Origin: Azoarcus sp. | GTDB lineage: Bacteria; Pseudomonadota; Gammaproteobacteria; Burkholderiales; Rhodocyclaceae | Direction of reading: 5' to 3' | DNA: 64,000 nt | Assembly (NCBI GenBank): GCA_031285965.1 | Contig: JAITVD010000035.1 | Coordinates: 1-64,000, forward strand | Part shown: positions 8,870 through 17,340 of the stretch, piece by piece | Position numbering within the stretch: the stretch's first letter is position 1 | Layout of the letters: each line of letters begins with the position of its first letter | The notes under the pieces: model-generated | Database searches by the model: none | The model's input: the letters and a program-made list of their open reading frames with translations, nothing else | What the model was told of the DNA's origin: nothing | Position numbers and translations under genes: made by a program

Positions 8870-9658
8870 TCAGGAATAAAGGTGGAGGCTGCTGCCGGGG
8901 AAGAGTGTCGTTCCGAACCAACTCAGCAGGAGCAGGGCAAAGGCGATGGGCAGCGCCCAGATGACGAGGCTGTCTTGCCTGCCTTGGAGGCGCAGATGGA
9001 TGTAGGCGAGATAGGCCGCGCCGGTGATGAAGGCGAGCGTTTCCTTGGGGTCCCAAGTCCAGTAATGCCCCCATGCCTCTTTGGCCCAGAACGCGCCAAG
9101 CAGAAGCCCAAGCGCGAGGAAACCGAAGCCGATATAGACGAGGTTGTCGACGAAGGCAAAGAGTTCCTGATTGACGGCGTTTTTCCTGCGCTGGACGAGC
9201 AGCGCGGCAGCCGCCAGCGTGGCGACGCCGAACAGGGCGTAGGCGATGATGTAGATGATGACGTGCGGGATGAAAAGGAAACTTTGCAGGGCGGGCATCA
9301 GCGCGATTGAGTGAATTTCCGGCTTCAGGATGTTGATAGCGGTAAATGCCGTCGCGGCAACCGCCGACAGGAGCAGCAGCCACGGGTAATGCCAACGGCG
9401 GTAGGTGACATAGCCGACCAGCGTCAGAAAGAGGGCATACCAGAGGCGGGTTTCGCCCATCGTCCGCAGTGGCGGGCGCGAAAGTGCGTTCCAGAACGAG
9501 CCGATGAAAAGGGCGAAAAGCACGATGCCGCCAATTGCCAGCGCATCGACGAGCCAAACCGTCCGGCGCGTCTGGGCGCGGCGGCAGGCAAGCAGCCCGG
9601 CGGCAAGCCACAGCAAACAGGCCGGGATGGCAATGAAGGGGAATTCGTTCCAGCTCAT
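8870..9658 (-). CDS. resC: Cytochrome c biogenesis protein ResC/CcsA (system II)
   Basis: CcsA/ResC-type membrane protein that, with ResB, exports haem and attaches it to CxxCH apocytochromes. The 262-residue product is very hydrophobic, with about eight helices, and has the haem-handling WWD-type motif AWGHYWTWDPKETLAF near residue 170. The ATG at 9658 is chosen because it overlaps the resB stop by 4 bp and begins at the first membrane segment; the open frame runs on to 9751. Located between resB and mogA, downstream of nrfHA. Confidence 0.92.
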   Translation of the reverse strand: MSWNEFPFIAIPACLLWLAAGLLACRRAQTRRTVWLVDALAIGGIVLFALFIGSFWNALSRPPLRTMGETRLWYALFLTLVGYVTYRRWHYPWLLLLSAVAATAFTAINILKPEIHSIALMPALQSFLFIPHVIIYIIAYALFGVATLAAAALLVQRRKNAVNQELFAFVDNLVYIGFGFLALGLLLGAFWAKEAWGHYWTWDPKETLAFITGAAYLAYIHLRLQGRQDSLVIWALPIAFALLLLSWFGTTLFPGSSLHLYS

Positions 9659-10914
9659 CGGAAACTCCTCCGTTTGCCCGCGCCGTTCCACGCGAGCAGC
9701 AGCGCCCCGAACGCCATTAGCCCCATGCCAATTTGGGCGGGCAGGAGCCAAGGGTCGTAGACGAGTTCCATTTCGCTCCAGGGCGACATTTTTCCAAGGG
9801 TTTTTTCGTAACCGTACTGGTAAATCATCCAGTCGCCGACGGCGACGGGCTTATTGACTTCCAGTACGGTGCTGATGGGCGCGCCGCCCTGCGGAATGAT
9901 GGTGATGTCCGAGGCGAAGCGTTTTGGCTCCGGCTGCGACATGACGAGGATATGGCGCTCATCCAGAGGCAGGGCGGAGAAGTATTCGGGGATGTTGCCG
10001 CCAGAGCAGACCCATCCCGTTTTGGTTTCTCCGGTGAGGCGGTTCCGGGCGGTAATTTTTGCGGCGGGAGTAGATTCGGGCATCGGGTTCACGCGGTATT
10101 CGCCGTTGATGCGCACGGCGGTATGGAGATATTCGTCAAGCGTGATGCCCCAGTCACCGAGTTGCCCTTCCGGTCGTTTCGGGTCGATTTGGAAAAATTC
10201 GCCTTCAGATGGTTTTTTGTTTTCCGGCGGGTCTTGAGGCGTTTTTTGGCGGTCAAGAATCGTCAGGCTGGGCGGATATTCTTCCATCGTGAATCTGTTG
10301 AGGGTGATGGCAATCGGCAGTTCCAGAGCTTCGCTGTTTTTGTTGAATACGCGCCATTCCGTGTTTCTCGTCTCGACGTGCATGACGACGCGGAACATGT
10401 CTGCCGCGCCGAAACCGGACGAGACGAGGAAGACAAAAAGCCCCAGATGGTTGCAGATAAAGCTGATGTCCTGCCGGGAGAAGCGGATGAGCCGCCTGAA
10501 AGTGGTGATGCCTAGGGCGATGAGCGTCATGCCGTACAGGAGCACGAACGGCCATGAGGAAGTGACTGCCCTGAACCCAAGGCGGGAAGCAAGATCGGGT
10601 GATTGCGATGGCGGGCGCGGAAGCTGCGGGGTGAGTTCCATGTAAAGGGCAAGCAGCAGCAGCCCCACGGTGAGCGTGACCGCGAACGGGATGCCCGCAA
10701 TCCAGCGCACCGCCGCCGTGTATTGAAACCGCACGGCCAAGGCGACTAGTCCGGCCAGAATGGCGAGCGCGATGAGGTTGCCCGGATAATGCAGAAGGGC
10801 GAAATCAAAATAGCCGACGGTAAGTTGCAGCAGAAAACCGGCCAGCGCGATGCCCGCGACGAAAAGGGCGCTTTCAGGATAGCCCCACGGGAATTGCCAG
10901 AGTTTTCTTGTCAT
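9655..10914 (-). CDS. resB: Cytochrome c biogenesis protein ResB/Ccs1 (system II)
   Basis: ResB partner of the system II cytochrome c synthase, 419 residues. Three hydrophobic segments lie in the first ~150 residues (YPESALFVAGIALAGFLLQL and two more), followed by a large hydrophilic periplasmic part and a last helix near the C-terminus, as in ResB. The ATG at 10914 is used; a TTG five codons earlier (10929) is in frame, and neither has a strong Shine-Dalgarno sequence. Two hairpin terminators separate it from nrfA, so it may have its own promoter or depend on read-through. resB and resC overlap by 4 bp. Confidence 0.9.
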   Translation of the reverse strand: MTRKLWQFPWGYPESALFVAGIALAGFLLQLTVGYFDFALLHYPGNLIALAILAGLVALAVRFQYTAAVRWIAGIPFAVTLTVGLLLLALYMELTPQLPRPPSQSPDLASRLGFRAVTSSWPFVLLYGMTLIALGITTFRRLIRFSRQDISFICNHLGLFVFLVSSGFGAADMFRVVMHVETRNTEWRVFNKNSEALELPIAITLNRFTMEEYPPSLTILDRQKTPQDPPENKKPSEGEFFQIDPKRPEGQLGDWGITLDEYLHTAVRINGEYRVNPMPESTPAAKITARNRLTGETKTGWVCSGGNIPEYFSALPLDERHILVMSQPEPKRFASDITIIPQGGAPISTVLEVNKPVAVGDWMIYQYGYEKTLGKMSPWSEMELVYDPWLLPAQIGMGLMAFGALLLAWNGAGKRRSFR

Positions 10915-10965
10915 GGAACGAGTGCTCAAAGGGTTGGAGAAGGGAAGGCTCGTTGCTATCCGCAG

Positions 10966-10996
10966 CTAAAAGAATACCCGCCTTTCGGCGGGTATT
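10966..10996 (-). terminator. Rho-independent terminator, second of a tandem pair after nrfA
   Basis: A perfect 10-bp stem, AATACCCGCC (10973-10982) with its complement at 10987-10996 and a 4-nt loop. On the minus strand the stem is followed by TCTTTT. It lies between nrfA and resB. Confidence 0.8.
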
Positions 10997-11013
10997 GCAG
11001 GTTGTCCAGCAAG

Positions 11014-11046
11014 GGAAAAACCGCCGCATACCAAGGCATACGGCGG
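11014..11046 (-). terminator. Rho-independent terminator directly after nrfA
   Basis: Read on the minus strand, CCGCCGTATGCC pairs with GGTATGCGGCGG (12 bp with two wobbles) across a 2-nt loop and is followed by TTTTT. It begins 8 bp after the nrfA stop and should end most nrfHA transcripts. Confidence 0.82.
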
Positions 11047-11053
11047 GCATCCA

Positions 11054-12739
11054 TCACTTCGTGGGTTCTGGATACTGGTAGTTGTTGTACTGATTCACCA
11101 AGTCGGGATCAGTGAGCTTGCCTTTGTCCGCAGCGTCCTTGATCCAAGCCGGAACGACAGTTTTCATGAATTCCGCCTTGCCGGCCACGAGTTTTTCCAT
11201 GTTCAGGCCAATGTAGGCTTGCGCCTTGGCTTTGGTGGAAATGTCGGGCAAGTTCACCGCGACGTTCCGGGCGACGAGAATCTTCTGAAGCTCGATCTGC
11301 GCCAGCAGGCTCTTGTCGAGGGCTGCCGACAGGATACGCGCCGTTTCGACCGGGGCGTGGAAGGCCGCGCCGTGGGAGGCGACGCCGTAGTCCCAACGCC
11401 AGGTGGCTTCACGCAGCAGCTTATGCACCGGCTTGAGTTCTTCCACGGGCACGCCGTTATCCAGCGCGATCTTGGTCATGATGTGCGCCTTGGCAAGTTC
11501 TGGCTCGACGCGGTTGCGGATTTCCAGCACGCGGTCTTGGTTGTCATAGACGTAGCTTCTGAGCTTCTCTTCGGAGTCGCGGTGGCAGGTCTGGCACGTT
11601 CCCGCGATGTCCTTGAGCGGACTCATGATCTGGTGGTTCGTGTACTTGACGCCGCCTTCCGATTTGTAGGGCATGTGGCAGTCCGCGCACGAAACGCCGC
11701 GTTTGCCGTGCGTACCCAGCATGGCAAGCTCGTAGTCCGGGTGCTGGGCCTTGAGCATTGGCGCCTTTCTCAGCGCATGCGTCCAGTCGGCATACCCGAT
11801 GTTGTCATAGTACTTTTCCATGTCCTCCATCGAGAAGCCGTTGTCCCACGGGAACGTCAGGTACTTGTTATCGCCTTCGGCGAAGTAGTACTCGACGTGG
11901 CACTGGGCGCAGACCAAGGAGCGCATGTCGTTCGCGCCAGCCTTGGTGACATCGTTACCAATCCGCTTGAGGGTTTCATTCGTGATGGGATTGGTCGGGT
12001 TGGTGTGGTCCTTGGAAACTTCTCTTGGCGTGAGCCGTGAGAACGCTTCGACCAGCGCCGGGCGGGAGAGGGACAGGTTCATCGTCTTGGGATCATGGCA
12101 ATCCGCGCAACCCAGAGGATTGACGACATCAGGCCCCAGCTCGCTCCACTTGGAACTGTAGTATTTTCCAAGCCCCAGTTCCTGCATCATGCGCGGCACG
12201 TCCGGGCTCTTGCAGGTCCAGCAGGTGCCGGGCTGCATTTCTACGCCATCCGGGATGCCGGGGGTGCCTGTGCGCAGCGACTTGCGCATGTCGTGCAGCG
12301 TGTACCAGTGGCCGCGCGGGGCGGAATAGTCACGGGAGAAGGCGTAGCCCGCCCAGAGAATGACCATGTTCGGACGGCTTTCGAGCACGTCTTCTGGCGC
12401 GTTGCCCAGATGCTTGCTCTTGAAGTCGGTTTCGCGGGTCTTTTTCCAGGTTTCAAATTCGCGCTGGTAGTTGATGCCCCATTGATCGTTGCGCGAATCA
12501 ATGTTGGTGTTAGGCATCGTCACTTTCTTCTTGTCGTTGGCTTCCGTGGACAAGACGTAAGTGGGTTTGGCTCCACCAATGTCTACCTTCTTGTTGTTGA
12601 AAACTGAGGCAACTTCTGCGCGCTTCTCCGTGATGCCGGCTGCGAGAAGCCCCAGCACGAATACAACCACCAATGCAACGAGAAGCAGAAGCCATCCGAC
12701 GGAGGAACTCCGTTTGTTTGGTTCAGCAAGTTTGTTCAT
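11054..12739 (-). CDS. nrfA: Ammonia-forming cytochrome c nitrite reductase, catalytic subunit
   Basis: NrfA reduces nitrite to ammonium with six electrons in the periplasm. The 561-residue protein has an N-terminal membrane/signal segment (VGWLLLLVALVVVFVLG) and five haem sites. The first is the special lysine-ligated site CWTCK that marks the active-site haem; the others are CADCH, CAQCH, CADCH and CQTCH. Length is typical of NrfA that works with NrfH. The ATG at 12739 is preferred over the in-frame TTG at 12763 because AAGGGAG lies between them at a good distance. It follows nrfH by 52 bp. Confidence 0.97.
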   Translation of the reverse strand: MNKLAEPNKRSSSVGWLLLLVALVVVFVLGLLAAGITEKRAEVASVFNNKKVDIGGAKPTYVLSTEANDKKKVTMPNTNIDSRNDQWGINYQREFETWKKTRETDFKSKHLGNAPEDVLESRPNMVILWAGYAFSRDYSAPRGHWYTLHDMRKSLRTGTPGIPDGVEMQPGTCWTCKSPDVPRMMQELGLGKYYSSKWSELGPDVVNPLGCADCHDPKTMNLSLSRPALVEAFSRLTPREVSKDHTNPTNPITNETLKRIGNDVTKAGANDMRSLVCAQCHVEYYFAEGDNKYLTFPWDNGFSMEDMEKYYDNIGYADWTHALRKAPMLKAQHPDYELAMLGTHGKRGVSCADCHMPYKSEGGVKYTNHQIMSPLKDIAGTCQTCHRDSEEKLRSYVYDNQDRVLEIRNRVEPELAKAHIMTKIALDNGVPVEELKPVHKLLREATWRWDYGVASHGAAFHAPVETARILSAALDKSLLAQIELQKILVARNVAVNLPDISTKAKAQAYIGLNMEKLVAGKAEFMKTVVPAWIKDAADKGKLTDPDLVNQYNNYQYPEPTK

Positions 12740-12791
12740 GATGTCATTCTCCCTTCGAGTCAAAGAGTTCTACTGTTGTTACCACCTCGTT

Positions 12792-13397
12792 TTACCGCAG
12801 AATGTTCTTGAGCCAGTCAGGGACGGGCGAAGCGGGCGGAAAGGGTGCGAGAGCGCCAGGCGCTGAAGCTAGGCCGCTGTTCTTGGTATGCGGAACATGC
12901 CTGTGGCAGTCCCAGCAAGCCTTCTGGCGGCCATGTTTGATGTCGTCGAACGTTGCCTTGCCCGCCTGCACGAATTCCGTGGTGAGCTGGGTGTGGCAGC
13001 GGACGCAGTTTTCCTGGATGACTTTCGTAGCAGCCTCGCGGGGGCGCGGCGCGGCCGGCTGGCTGTTCGTGAGGAGCACGGAGGCATGGTGCAGGCCGTC
13101 CCTTGCCTCGAACAGCATTCCGGCCAGTGCGCTGCTTTGCGGGACATGGCAGTCCTTGCATGTCGTCCAGTTTCCGTGAGAGCTTTTGCTCCACGAAGCG
13201 TAGGCGGGCGCCATGATGTGGCAGTTGACGCACTGAGACGAATCGTTTGCGAGATACGAGAAAATCCGCGAGGCGTACATGCTATAGAGGCCAAGCCCCG
13301 CTGCGACCCCTACAAGCACGAATAGCGGAATGACGAGCTTCGAGGGTATCGCGTCGCGGATGCCCCTGAAGAAACTACAAGACGACTGCTCGGACAT
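12792..13397 (-). CDS. nrfH: NrfH, tetrahaem quinol dehydrogenase of nitrite reductase
   Basis: NapC/NirT-family membrane cytochrome that takes electrons from menaquinol and passes them to NrfA. The 201-residue protein has one N-terminal helix (LVIPLFVLVGVAAGLGLYSM) and four haem motifs: CVNCHIM, CKDCHVP, CVRCHTQ and CWDCHRH. The methionine just after the first CxxCH is the known axial ligand pattern of NrfH. It has a proline/alanine-rich C-terminal extension of about 25 residues. GGGAG precedes the ATG. First gene of the nrfHA operon. Confidence 0.95.
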   Translation of the reverse strand: MSEQSSCSFFRGIRDAIPSKLVIPLFVLVGVAAGLGLYSMYASRIFSYLANDSSQCVNCHIMAPAYASWSKSSHGNWTTCKDCHVPQSSALAGMLFEARDGLHHASVLLTNSQPAAPRPREAATKVIQENCVRCHTQLTTEFVQAGKATFDDIKHGRQKACWDCHRHVPHTKNSGLASAPGALAPFPPASPVPDWLKNILR

Positions 13398-13870
13398 GTG
13401 AAATCTCCCATTGCATGACTGAAACAGTGTTAAGTTTTTGCAGGGAGCTACAGAAAACTCTGCGTCAAAGAAACAAAAACGACGCTTTGCTATCTAAAAC
13501 CCCCCACAGGGCTAAACCTAAAGCTGTTTCAACCCTACTCCTTTGTTTGCGAAGATGCAAAGAGCCAAATCAAATTTTTGTCAAGCTATGTTTTTGTGTC
13601 AATACGCTTTTCCGCACGGCGAATTCAGAAGCCTTCCGAGGCGTTTTGCAAGCCGCCCAAGTCAAGGAAATAAAGATTTTTTTTGCTAGACTGCCTCGGT
13701 TGGGCAATACATTTGTTATTTGAAAAATCGGCGGCGGCGCTATTTTTTGCATATGGTATTGCCCAATATGGCTATGATGCGGGTGGCTCCCGTTTGCCGT
13801 CCTCGCAAATGGGAGAAGATCAACACATATTATGTCGGCGTATTCGCTGGGCAAAAAGGAGAAGGATGAA
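13398..13870. other. Regulatory region between nrfH and the small cytochrome gene
   Basis: About 470 bp without a convincing gene, separating divergent redox genes. It is AT-rich and holds an 11-bp inverted repeat, TTGGGCAATAC (13700-13710) and GTATTGCCCAA (13756-13766), and the sequence TTGTCAAGCTATGT (13578-13591), which recurs with one change ahead of frdC. No good FNR box was found. Promoters for nrfH and the cytochrome must be here. Confidence 0.55.
13700..13766. repeat. 11-bp inverted repeat upstream of the monohaem cytochrome gene
   Basis: TTGGGCAATAC at 13700-13710 is exactly complementary to GTATTGCCCAA at 13756-13766, with 45 bp between the arms. The second arm ends 105 bp upstream of the cytochrome ATG. 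It could be a pair of operator half-sites or a long-loop RNA hairpin; no function is assigned. Confidence 0.6.
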
Positions 13871-14218
13871 ATGACAAGGATTCACAAACTGGGTATTCAG
13901 GCGGCTTTGTTTACTATTGCGGCAGCTTTCTATTGCACGCCCGCCAGCGCCCTTGATGTCGCAGCGGCTAAAAAACTGGTACGGGGCAGCGGCTGCGAGA
14001 AATGCCACGTCGCTGATAAAGATAAAGACGGCCCCGCTTGGAAAACGACTGCGGAAAAGTACCGCAACGATGCGCAAGCAGTGGAAAAACTCGCCAAGCA
14101 TCTGACCGAGCGCCCAGAGGTCACTTTCCCTGATGGGCATAAAGAAGACCATAAGGCCGTGAAAGCGACCGATGAAGCGCAGATCAAGAACCTCATAGAG
14201 TGGATTCGCTCCCACTGA
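13871..14218 (+). CDS. Small exported monohaem cytochrome c (class I)
   Basis: A 115-residue periplasmic electron carrier. It has a signal peptide (LGIQAALFTIAAAFYCTPAS, about residues 6-25), one haem site GCEKCHVADKDKDGPAW about 40 residues in, and a short class I body ending in IKNLIEWIRSH. No clear distal Met was assigned, although such cytochromes normally use one. The ATG at 13871 follows AAAAGGAG at good spacing; a longer frame from 13832 lacks one. Divergent from nrfHA and convergent with moeA, it may shuttle electrons to a periplasmic reductase. Confidence 0.9.
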   Translation: MTRIHKLGIQAALFTIAAAFYCTPASALDVAAAKKLVRGSGCEKCHVADKDKDGPAWKTTAEKYRNDAQAVEKLAKHLTERPEVTFPDGHKEDHKAVKATDEAQIKNLIEWIRSH

Positions 14219-14248
14219 CAGCGCCTTGAAGCGTTTTGTAATGTGCGT

Positions 14249-14274
14249 GGCCTCCCAAGGGAGGCCGTTTTTTT
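14249..14274 (+). terminator. Rho-independent terminator after the monohaem cytochrome gene
   Basis: GGCCTCCC and GGGAGGCC form an 8-bp stem (14249-14266) followed by GTTTTTTT. It lies 30 bp past the cytochrome stop and ahead of the converging moeA. Confidence 0.92.
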
Positions 14275-14291
14275 GCCGCGTGAGGCAGCCG

Positions 14292-15551
14292 CTATCCCAT
14301 GTCCGGCGCGTCTTGGAATAAAGCGGCGTCTAGCAGTTGCGCGGTTACGGTTGTGCCCGCGCTGAGGCTGCCGCTGGTAGCGGGCGCGACGATGAGCGCG
14401 TCGGCGCGGGCAACGGAGCGGATGTCGCCGCTGCTCTGTGACGCGGCGGGCGTTGCCGTATATATGCCCGAAGCGTCGCGCGCGAGCGTTGCGCGAATGA
14501 ATTCAGTCCGGCCCGGCTTGGTTTTGACCGCCTGAGCCAAGCGGGCGGGAATCGTGCGCCGGAACAAATGGCGATGTCCCATGAGGCGGCGCAGGGCGGG
14601 CAGGGCAAGCTGCTCGAAGCAGACCATGCTGGAGACGGGGTTGCCGGGCAGGCAGAACACGAGAGTTTGCCCCTTTGTGCCAAACGCGACGGGATGGCCG
14701 GGGCGCATTTCGACGCGCCAGAAGTGCATGTCGACGCCGAGCGCCTTCAGCGTGGGGCGCACGTGGTCGTGGACACCCACCGAGGTTCCCCCGGAGATGA
14801 GCAGCACGTCGCAGGCGAGCCCGCGTTTAAGGAAACGGGCAAGCTCGTCCGGCTTGTCGCGGGCAATCCCGAGCAGCGTCGGTTCGATGCCGAGGCTCTG
14901 GACTTGCGCCATCAGCGCGTAGCTGTTCGCGTCGGGGATTTTGCGCGGGTCAAAGGATTCTTCCAGCGATTCGAGTTCGTCGCCGTTTGAAAGGATGGCC
15001 ACACGCGGCTTTCGGTAGACCGTGACCTGAGCCTGTTTGACGGTGGCGAGCACGCCGACCACGCCCGGCGTGACGGCTTCTCCCGGCGTGAGCACAACTT
15101 CGCCCGTGCGCATGTTTTCCCCGCGATAGCGGACATCGGTGCTGGGTTTGGCGGAAACGAGAAATTCGATGCGCCCGTCGCCCTGTTCGCGGGTGTCCTC
15201 CACGCGCACCACGGCATCCGCCCCGGCGGGCATCGACGCGCCCGTCATAATCCGTGCGCACTGGCCGCTTTGCAGAGCCATTTTGGGCGTGTCGCCCGCC
15301 TTGATGTCCTCGATGACGAGCAAGGATTGAGGCGCTTCAGCCAAATCCGCCGCGTATACGGCAAAGCCGTCCATCGCGGAAACATCGTAGGGCGGCAGGT
15401 CGCGGTTGGCGCGGATGTCCTCGGCCAGCACACGGCCTAGGGAGGAGGGCAGCGTGACGCTTTCCGTGCCAAGCGGAAACGTCTTTTCAAGGATGTGCGC
15501 CTGAGCGGCCTGCACGGTGAGGCGGTTCGCGGGGTTGGCGTTTTTTTCCAT
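14292..15551 (-). CDS. moeA: Molybdopterin molybdenumtransferase MoeA
   Basis: MoeA inserts molybdenum into adenylylated molybdopterin. The 419-residue protein shows the N-terminal domain with DLPPYDVSAMDGFAVYA, a MoCF-type domain with ISGGTSVGVHDHV, and VFCLPGNPVSSMVCFEQL, then the C-terminal barrel. Length is normal. It is the last gene of the nap-moa-mob-moe run, 6 bp after mobA. Its product would act after MogA, which is encoded at 8.3 kb. Confidence 0.95.
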   Translation of the reverse strand: MEKNANPANRLTVQAAQAHILEKTFPLGTESVTLPSSLGRVLAEDIRANRDLPPYDVSAMDGFAVYAADLAEAPQSLLVIEDIKAGDTPKMALQSGQCARIMTGASMPAGADAVVRVEDTREQGDGRIEFLVSAKPSTDVRYRGENMRTGEVVLTPGEAVTPGVVGVLATVKQAQVTVYRKPRVAILSNGDELESLEESFDPRKIPDANSYALMAQVQSLGIEPTLLGIARDKPDELARFLKRGLACDVLLISGGTSVGVHDHVRPTLKALGVDMHFWRVEMRPGHPVAFGTKGQTLVFCLPGNPVSSMVCFEQLALPALRRLMGHRHLFRRTIPARLAQAVKTKPGRTEFIRATLARDASGIYTATPAASQSSGDIRSVARADALIVAPATSGSLSAGTTVTAQLLDAALFQDAPDMG

Positions 15552-15557
15552 AGGGCG

Positions 15558-16148
15558 TCAGTGTCCAAAAAACTGGTAGGCCAAGGCGGCGTCTTCAGGG
15601 GTATCGAGGTCGATGAAATGGCGCGATGCCTCCTCGTTGCCAGCAAGCTGGCGCTCGTCGACAAAGCAGGCGTCAAGGAGAGGGAGCGCCGCGACAATGC
15701 CCGGTTTTCCGGGGCGGGCGAGCACCGTGCGCAGCGTTGGCAGGGCCTTGGCGGCATAAAACGCTGTCAAGGGGTAGACCTGTTCGTTGATGACGGGAAC
15801 GGTTGCTTGGTGTCCGGCGCGAAAGCCGGCCAGCCGTTCGATGATGTCGGGTACGAGCCAAGGCATGTCCGCCGCCACGGCAAACACCCAAGGGGTTTTC
15901 GCTTCCCTAAGTCCCGCGCAAAGCCCCGCTAAAGGGCCTGCGTTGGGAATTTCGTCGCAGACTTGCAAGGCATCGACATCGTTGCGCGGGCGCTGGACGC
16001 TCACGAGAACATGCGGAAAAAGCCCGCGCATGAGTTCCAGCGCGCGCGCGAGCAAACTTTGCCCGCCCAGTTCTAGCGCAAGTTTGTCGCGCCCCATCCG
16101 GCGGGAATCGCCTCCCGCGAACACGAGCGCCGTACAGTCCGCGATCAT
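15558..16148 (-). CDS. mobA: Molybdenum cofactor guanylyltransferase MobA
   Basis: MobA transfers GMP to Mo-molybdopterin to form the bis-MGD cofactor that NapA needs. The 196-residue protein has the nucleotidyltransferase P-loop LVFAGGDSRRMGRDKLAL near the N-terminus, then CDEIPNAGPLAGLCAGL and VFAVAADMPWLVP. Length is typical. Its start overlaps mobB by 4 bp, and moeA follows after 6 bp. Confidence 0.95.
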   Translation of the reverse strand: MIADCTALVFAGGDSRRMGRDKLALELGGQSLLARALELMRGLFPHVLVSVQRPRNDVDALQVCDEIPNAGPLAGLCAGLREAKTPWVFAVAADMPWLVPDIIERLAGFRAGHQATVPVINEQVYPLTAFYAAKALPTLRTVLARPGKPGIVAALPLLDACFVDERQLAGNEEASRHFIDLDTPEDAALAYQFFGH

Positions 16149-16645
16149 GAGTTGGGTTTGTATTTCAGCAGGAAATCGGCGAGCGTTTCGTGGTCGTCGA
16201 GCGAAAAGTGCGGCAGTTCCGGGTAAACATCGGGACAGTCGGTGGCGATGGCGATTAGGCCGCTGCCTATTTCGCAGCGCGGCGGTTTGCCAAGAGCGCG
16301 GCGCAGGACTTCGATTTTCGGCCCCGGCGCATGGGAAAAGCCTTCGGCGAGCACCATGTCGGCCTCGTCCAGAAAACGTCTGGCCAGTTGGGTCGGGTCG
16401 CGTTTTTCATCGACATCCGCGACCAGTTGCAGCGCGTTCGTGGTGACGAGCATGCTCAACGCCGCGCCCGCGTTCTTGTAACGCCAACTGTCCTTGCCTT
16501 CGGTATCGAGATGAACTTTGTGATGGGCATGTTTGACGGTGGCGATGCGCAGCCCCTTGGCGGTGAGTTTGGGGATCAGGCGCTCAATGAGCGTGGTTTT
16601 GCCGGAATTGGAGTGGCCGACGAAAATAAAAACGGGAGGGGTCAT
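16145..16645 (-). CDS. mobB: Molybdopterin-guanine dinucleotide biosynthesis protein MobB
   Basis: A small GTPase that assists MobA. The 166-residue protein has the Walker A motif FVGHSNSGKTTLIERL at the N-terminus and TVKHAHHKVHLDTEGKDSWR, typical of MobB, shortly after. The ATG at 16645 is taken; an in-frame TTG five codons upstream is less likely. It overlaps mobA by 4 bp and follows moaE by 18 bp, in keeping with a single transcript. Confidence 0.93.
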   Translation of the reverse strand: MTPPVFIFVGHSNSGKTTLIERLIPKLTAKGLRIATVKHAHHKVHLDTEGKDSWRYKNAGAALSMLVTTNALQLVADVDEKRDPTQLARRFLDEADMVLAEGFSHAPGPKIEVLRRALGKPPRCEIGSGLIAIATDCPDVYPELPHFSLDDHETLADFLLKYKPNS

Positions 16646-16663
16646 GGCGGTTTTTTCCAAGTT

Positions 16664-17101
16664 TTAAGGATGCGGCGTTACCCAAGATTCGCCTTGGGGG
16701 GTGATTTCTTTTTTCCAGATGGGCGCGCGCGCTTTCAGTTCGTCGATGAGCCAGCGACAGGCTTCAAAAGCGGCGGCGCGGTGTTGCGCCCCGACAACAA
16801 TGAGGACGATATTTTCCCCCGCGAGCACCGTGCCGAGGCGGTGGACGATACGCGCCTCAATGAGGTCGAAGCGCGTCATGGCCTCTTCGCGCACGCGGAC
16901 GAGTTCGGCAAGCGCCATGCGCTGATAGGCATCGAATGCGATTTCCGAAACTTCGCGCCCTTCGGAGAAATCCCGCGCCGTGCCGAGAAAGGTGACGATG
17001 CCGCCGATGCGTTTCGAGCGTTCTCGCAGGGCGGCGACTTCCGTGTCGATGGAAAAATCTTCCAGTTGCAGGCGGACAGCGTTGTTCATCGGGAATGTCA
17101 T
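16664..17101 (-). CDS. moaE: Molybdopterin synthase catalytic subunit MoaE
   Basis: Large subunit of molybdopterin synthase, which moves sulfur from the MoaD thiocarboxylate to cyclic pyranopterin monophosphate. The 145-residue protein contains GGIVTFLGTARDFSEG, IVHRLGTVLAGENIVLIVV, RAAAFEACRWLIDELK and the catalytic lysine region APIWKKE. Length is normal. The ATG overlaps the moaD stop by 4 bp, fitting the need for equal amounts of both subunits. Confidence 0.95.
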   Translation of the reverse strand: MTFPMNNAVRLQLEDFSIDTEVAALRERSKRIGGIVTFLGTARDFSEGREVSEIAFDAYQRMALAELVRVREEAMTRFDLIEARIVHRLGTVLAGENIVLIVVGAQHRAAAFEACRWLIDELKARAPIWKKEITPQGESWVTPHP

Positions 17102-17340
17102 CCTCCTGAGAAAGTCGACATGAAAACAATTTCGGAACCTTGAGCCAGCGGGGCGCTATCTTGCTCGGTCACGCGCCGCCCATCGACCGCGACGATGGAA
17201 ACAATCTCGAAGGCTTCTGGGCAGCGCGCTCGGAGCGCGTCGCGCACATCCTGCCAGCGCAAGCTTTCCTGAAAATCAAGGCTGATTTGGCGCGTTCCAA
17301 TGCGCTCGGCAACTGGGCCGAAAAAAAGGACGTTAATCAT
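17098..17340 (-). CDS. moaD: Molybdopterin synthase sulfur carrier subunit MoaD
   Basis: Ubiquitin-like sulfur carrier of 80 residues. It ends in FMSTFSGG, the double glycine that is adenylylated and thiocarboxylated. The ATG at 17340 is chosen because the beta-grasp fold begins with INVLFFGPVAERIG and because it overlaps the moaC stop by 4 bp; the frame stays open to 17376. It sits between moaC and moaE. The activating enzyme MoeB is not in this window. Confidence 0.95.
   Translation of the reverse strand: MINVLFFGPVAERIGTRQISLDFQESLRWQDVRDALRARCPEAFEIVSIVAVDGRRVTEQDSAPLAQGSEIVFMSTFSGG

Noticed and set aside
13566-13584. FNR box upstream of nrfH
   Set aside because: The best candidate (TTGAC-N4-ATTTG on the minus strand) matches only about seven of ten positions and is too far from the start to call.
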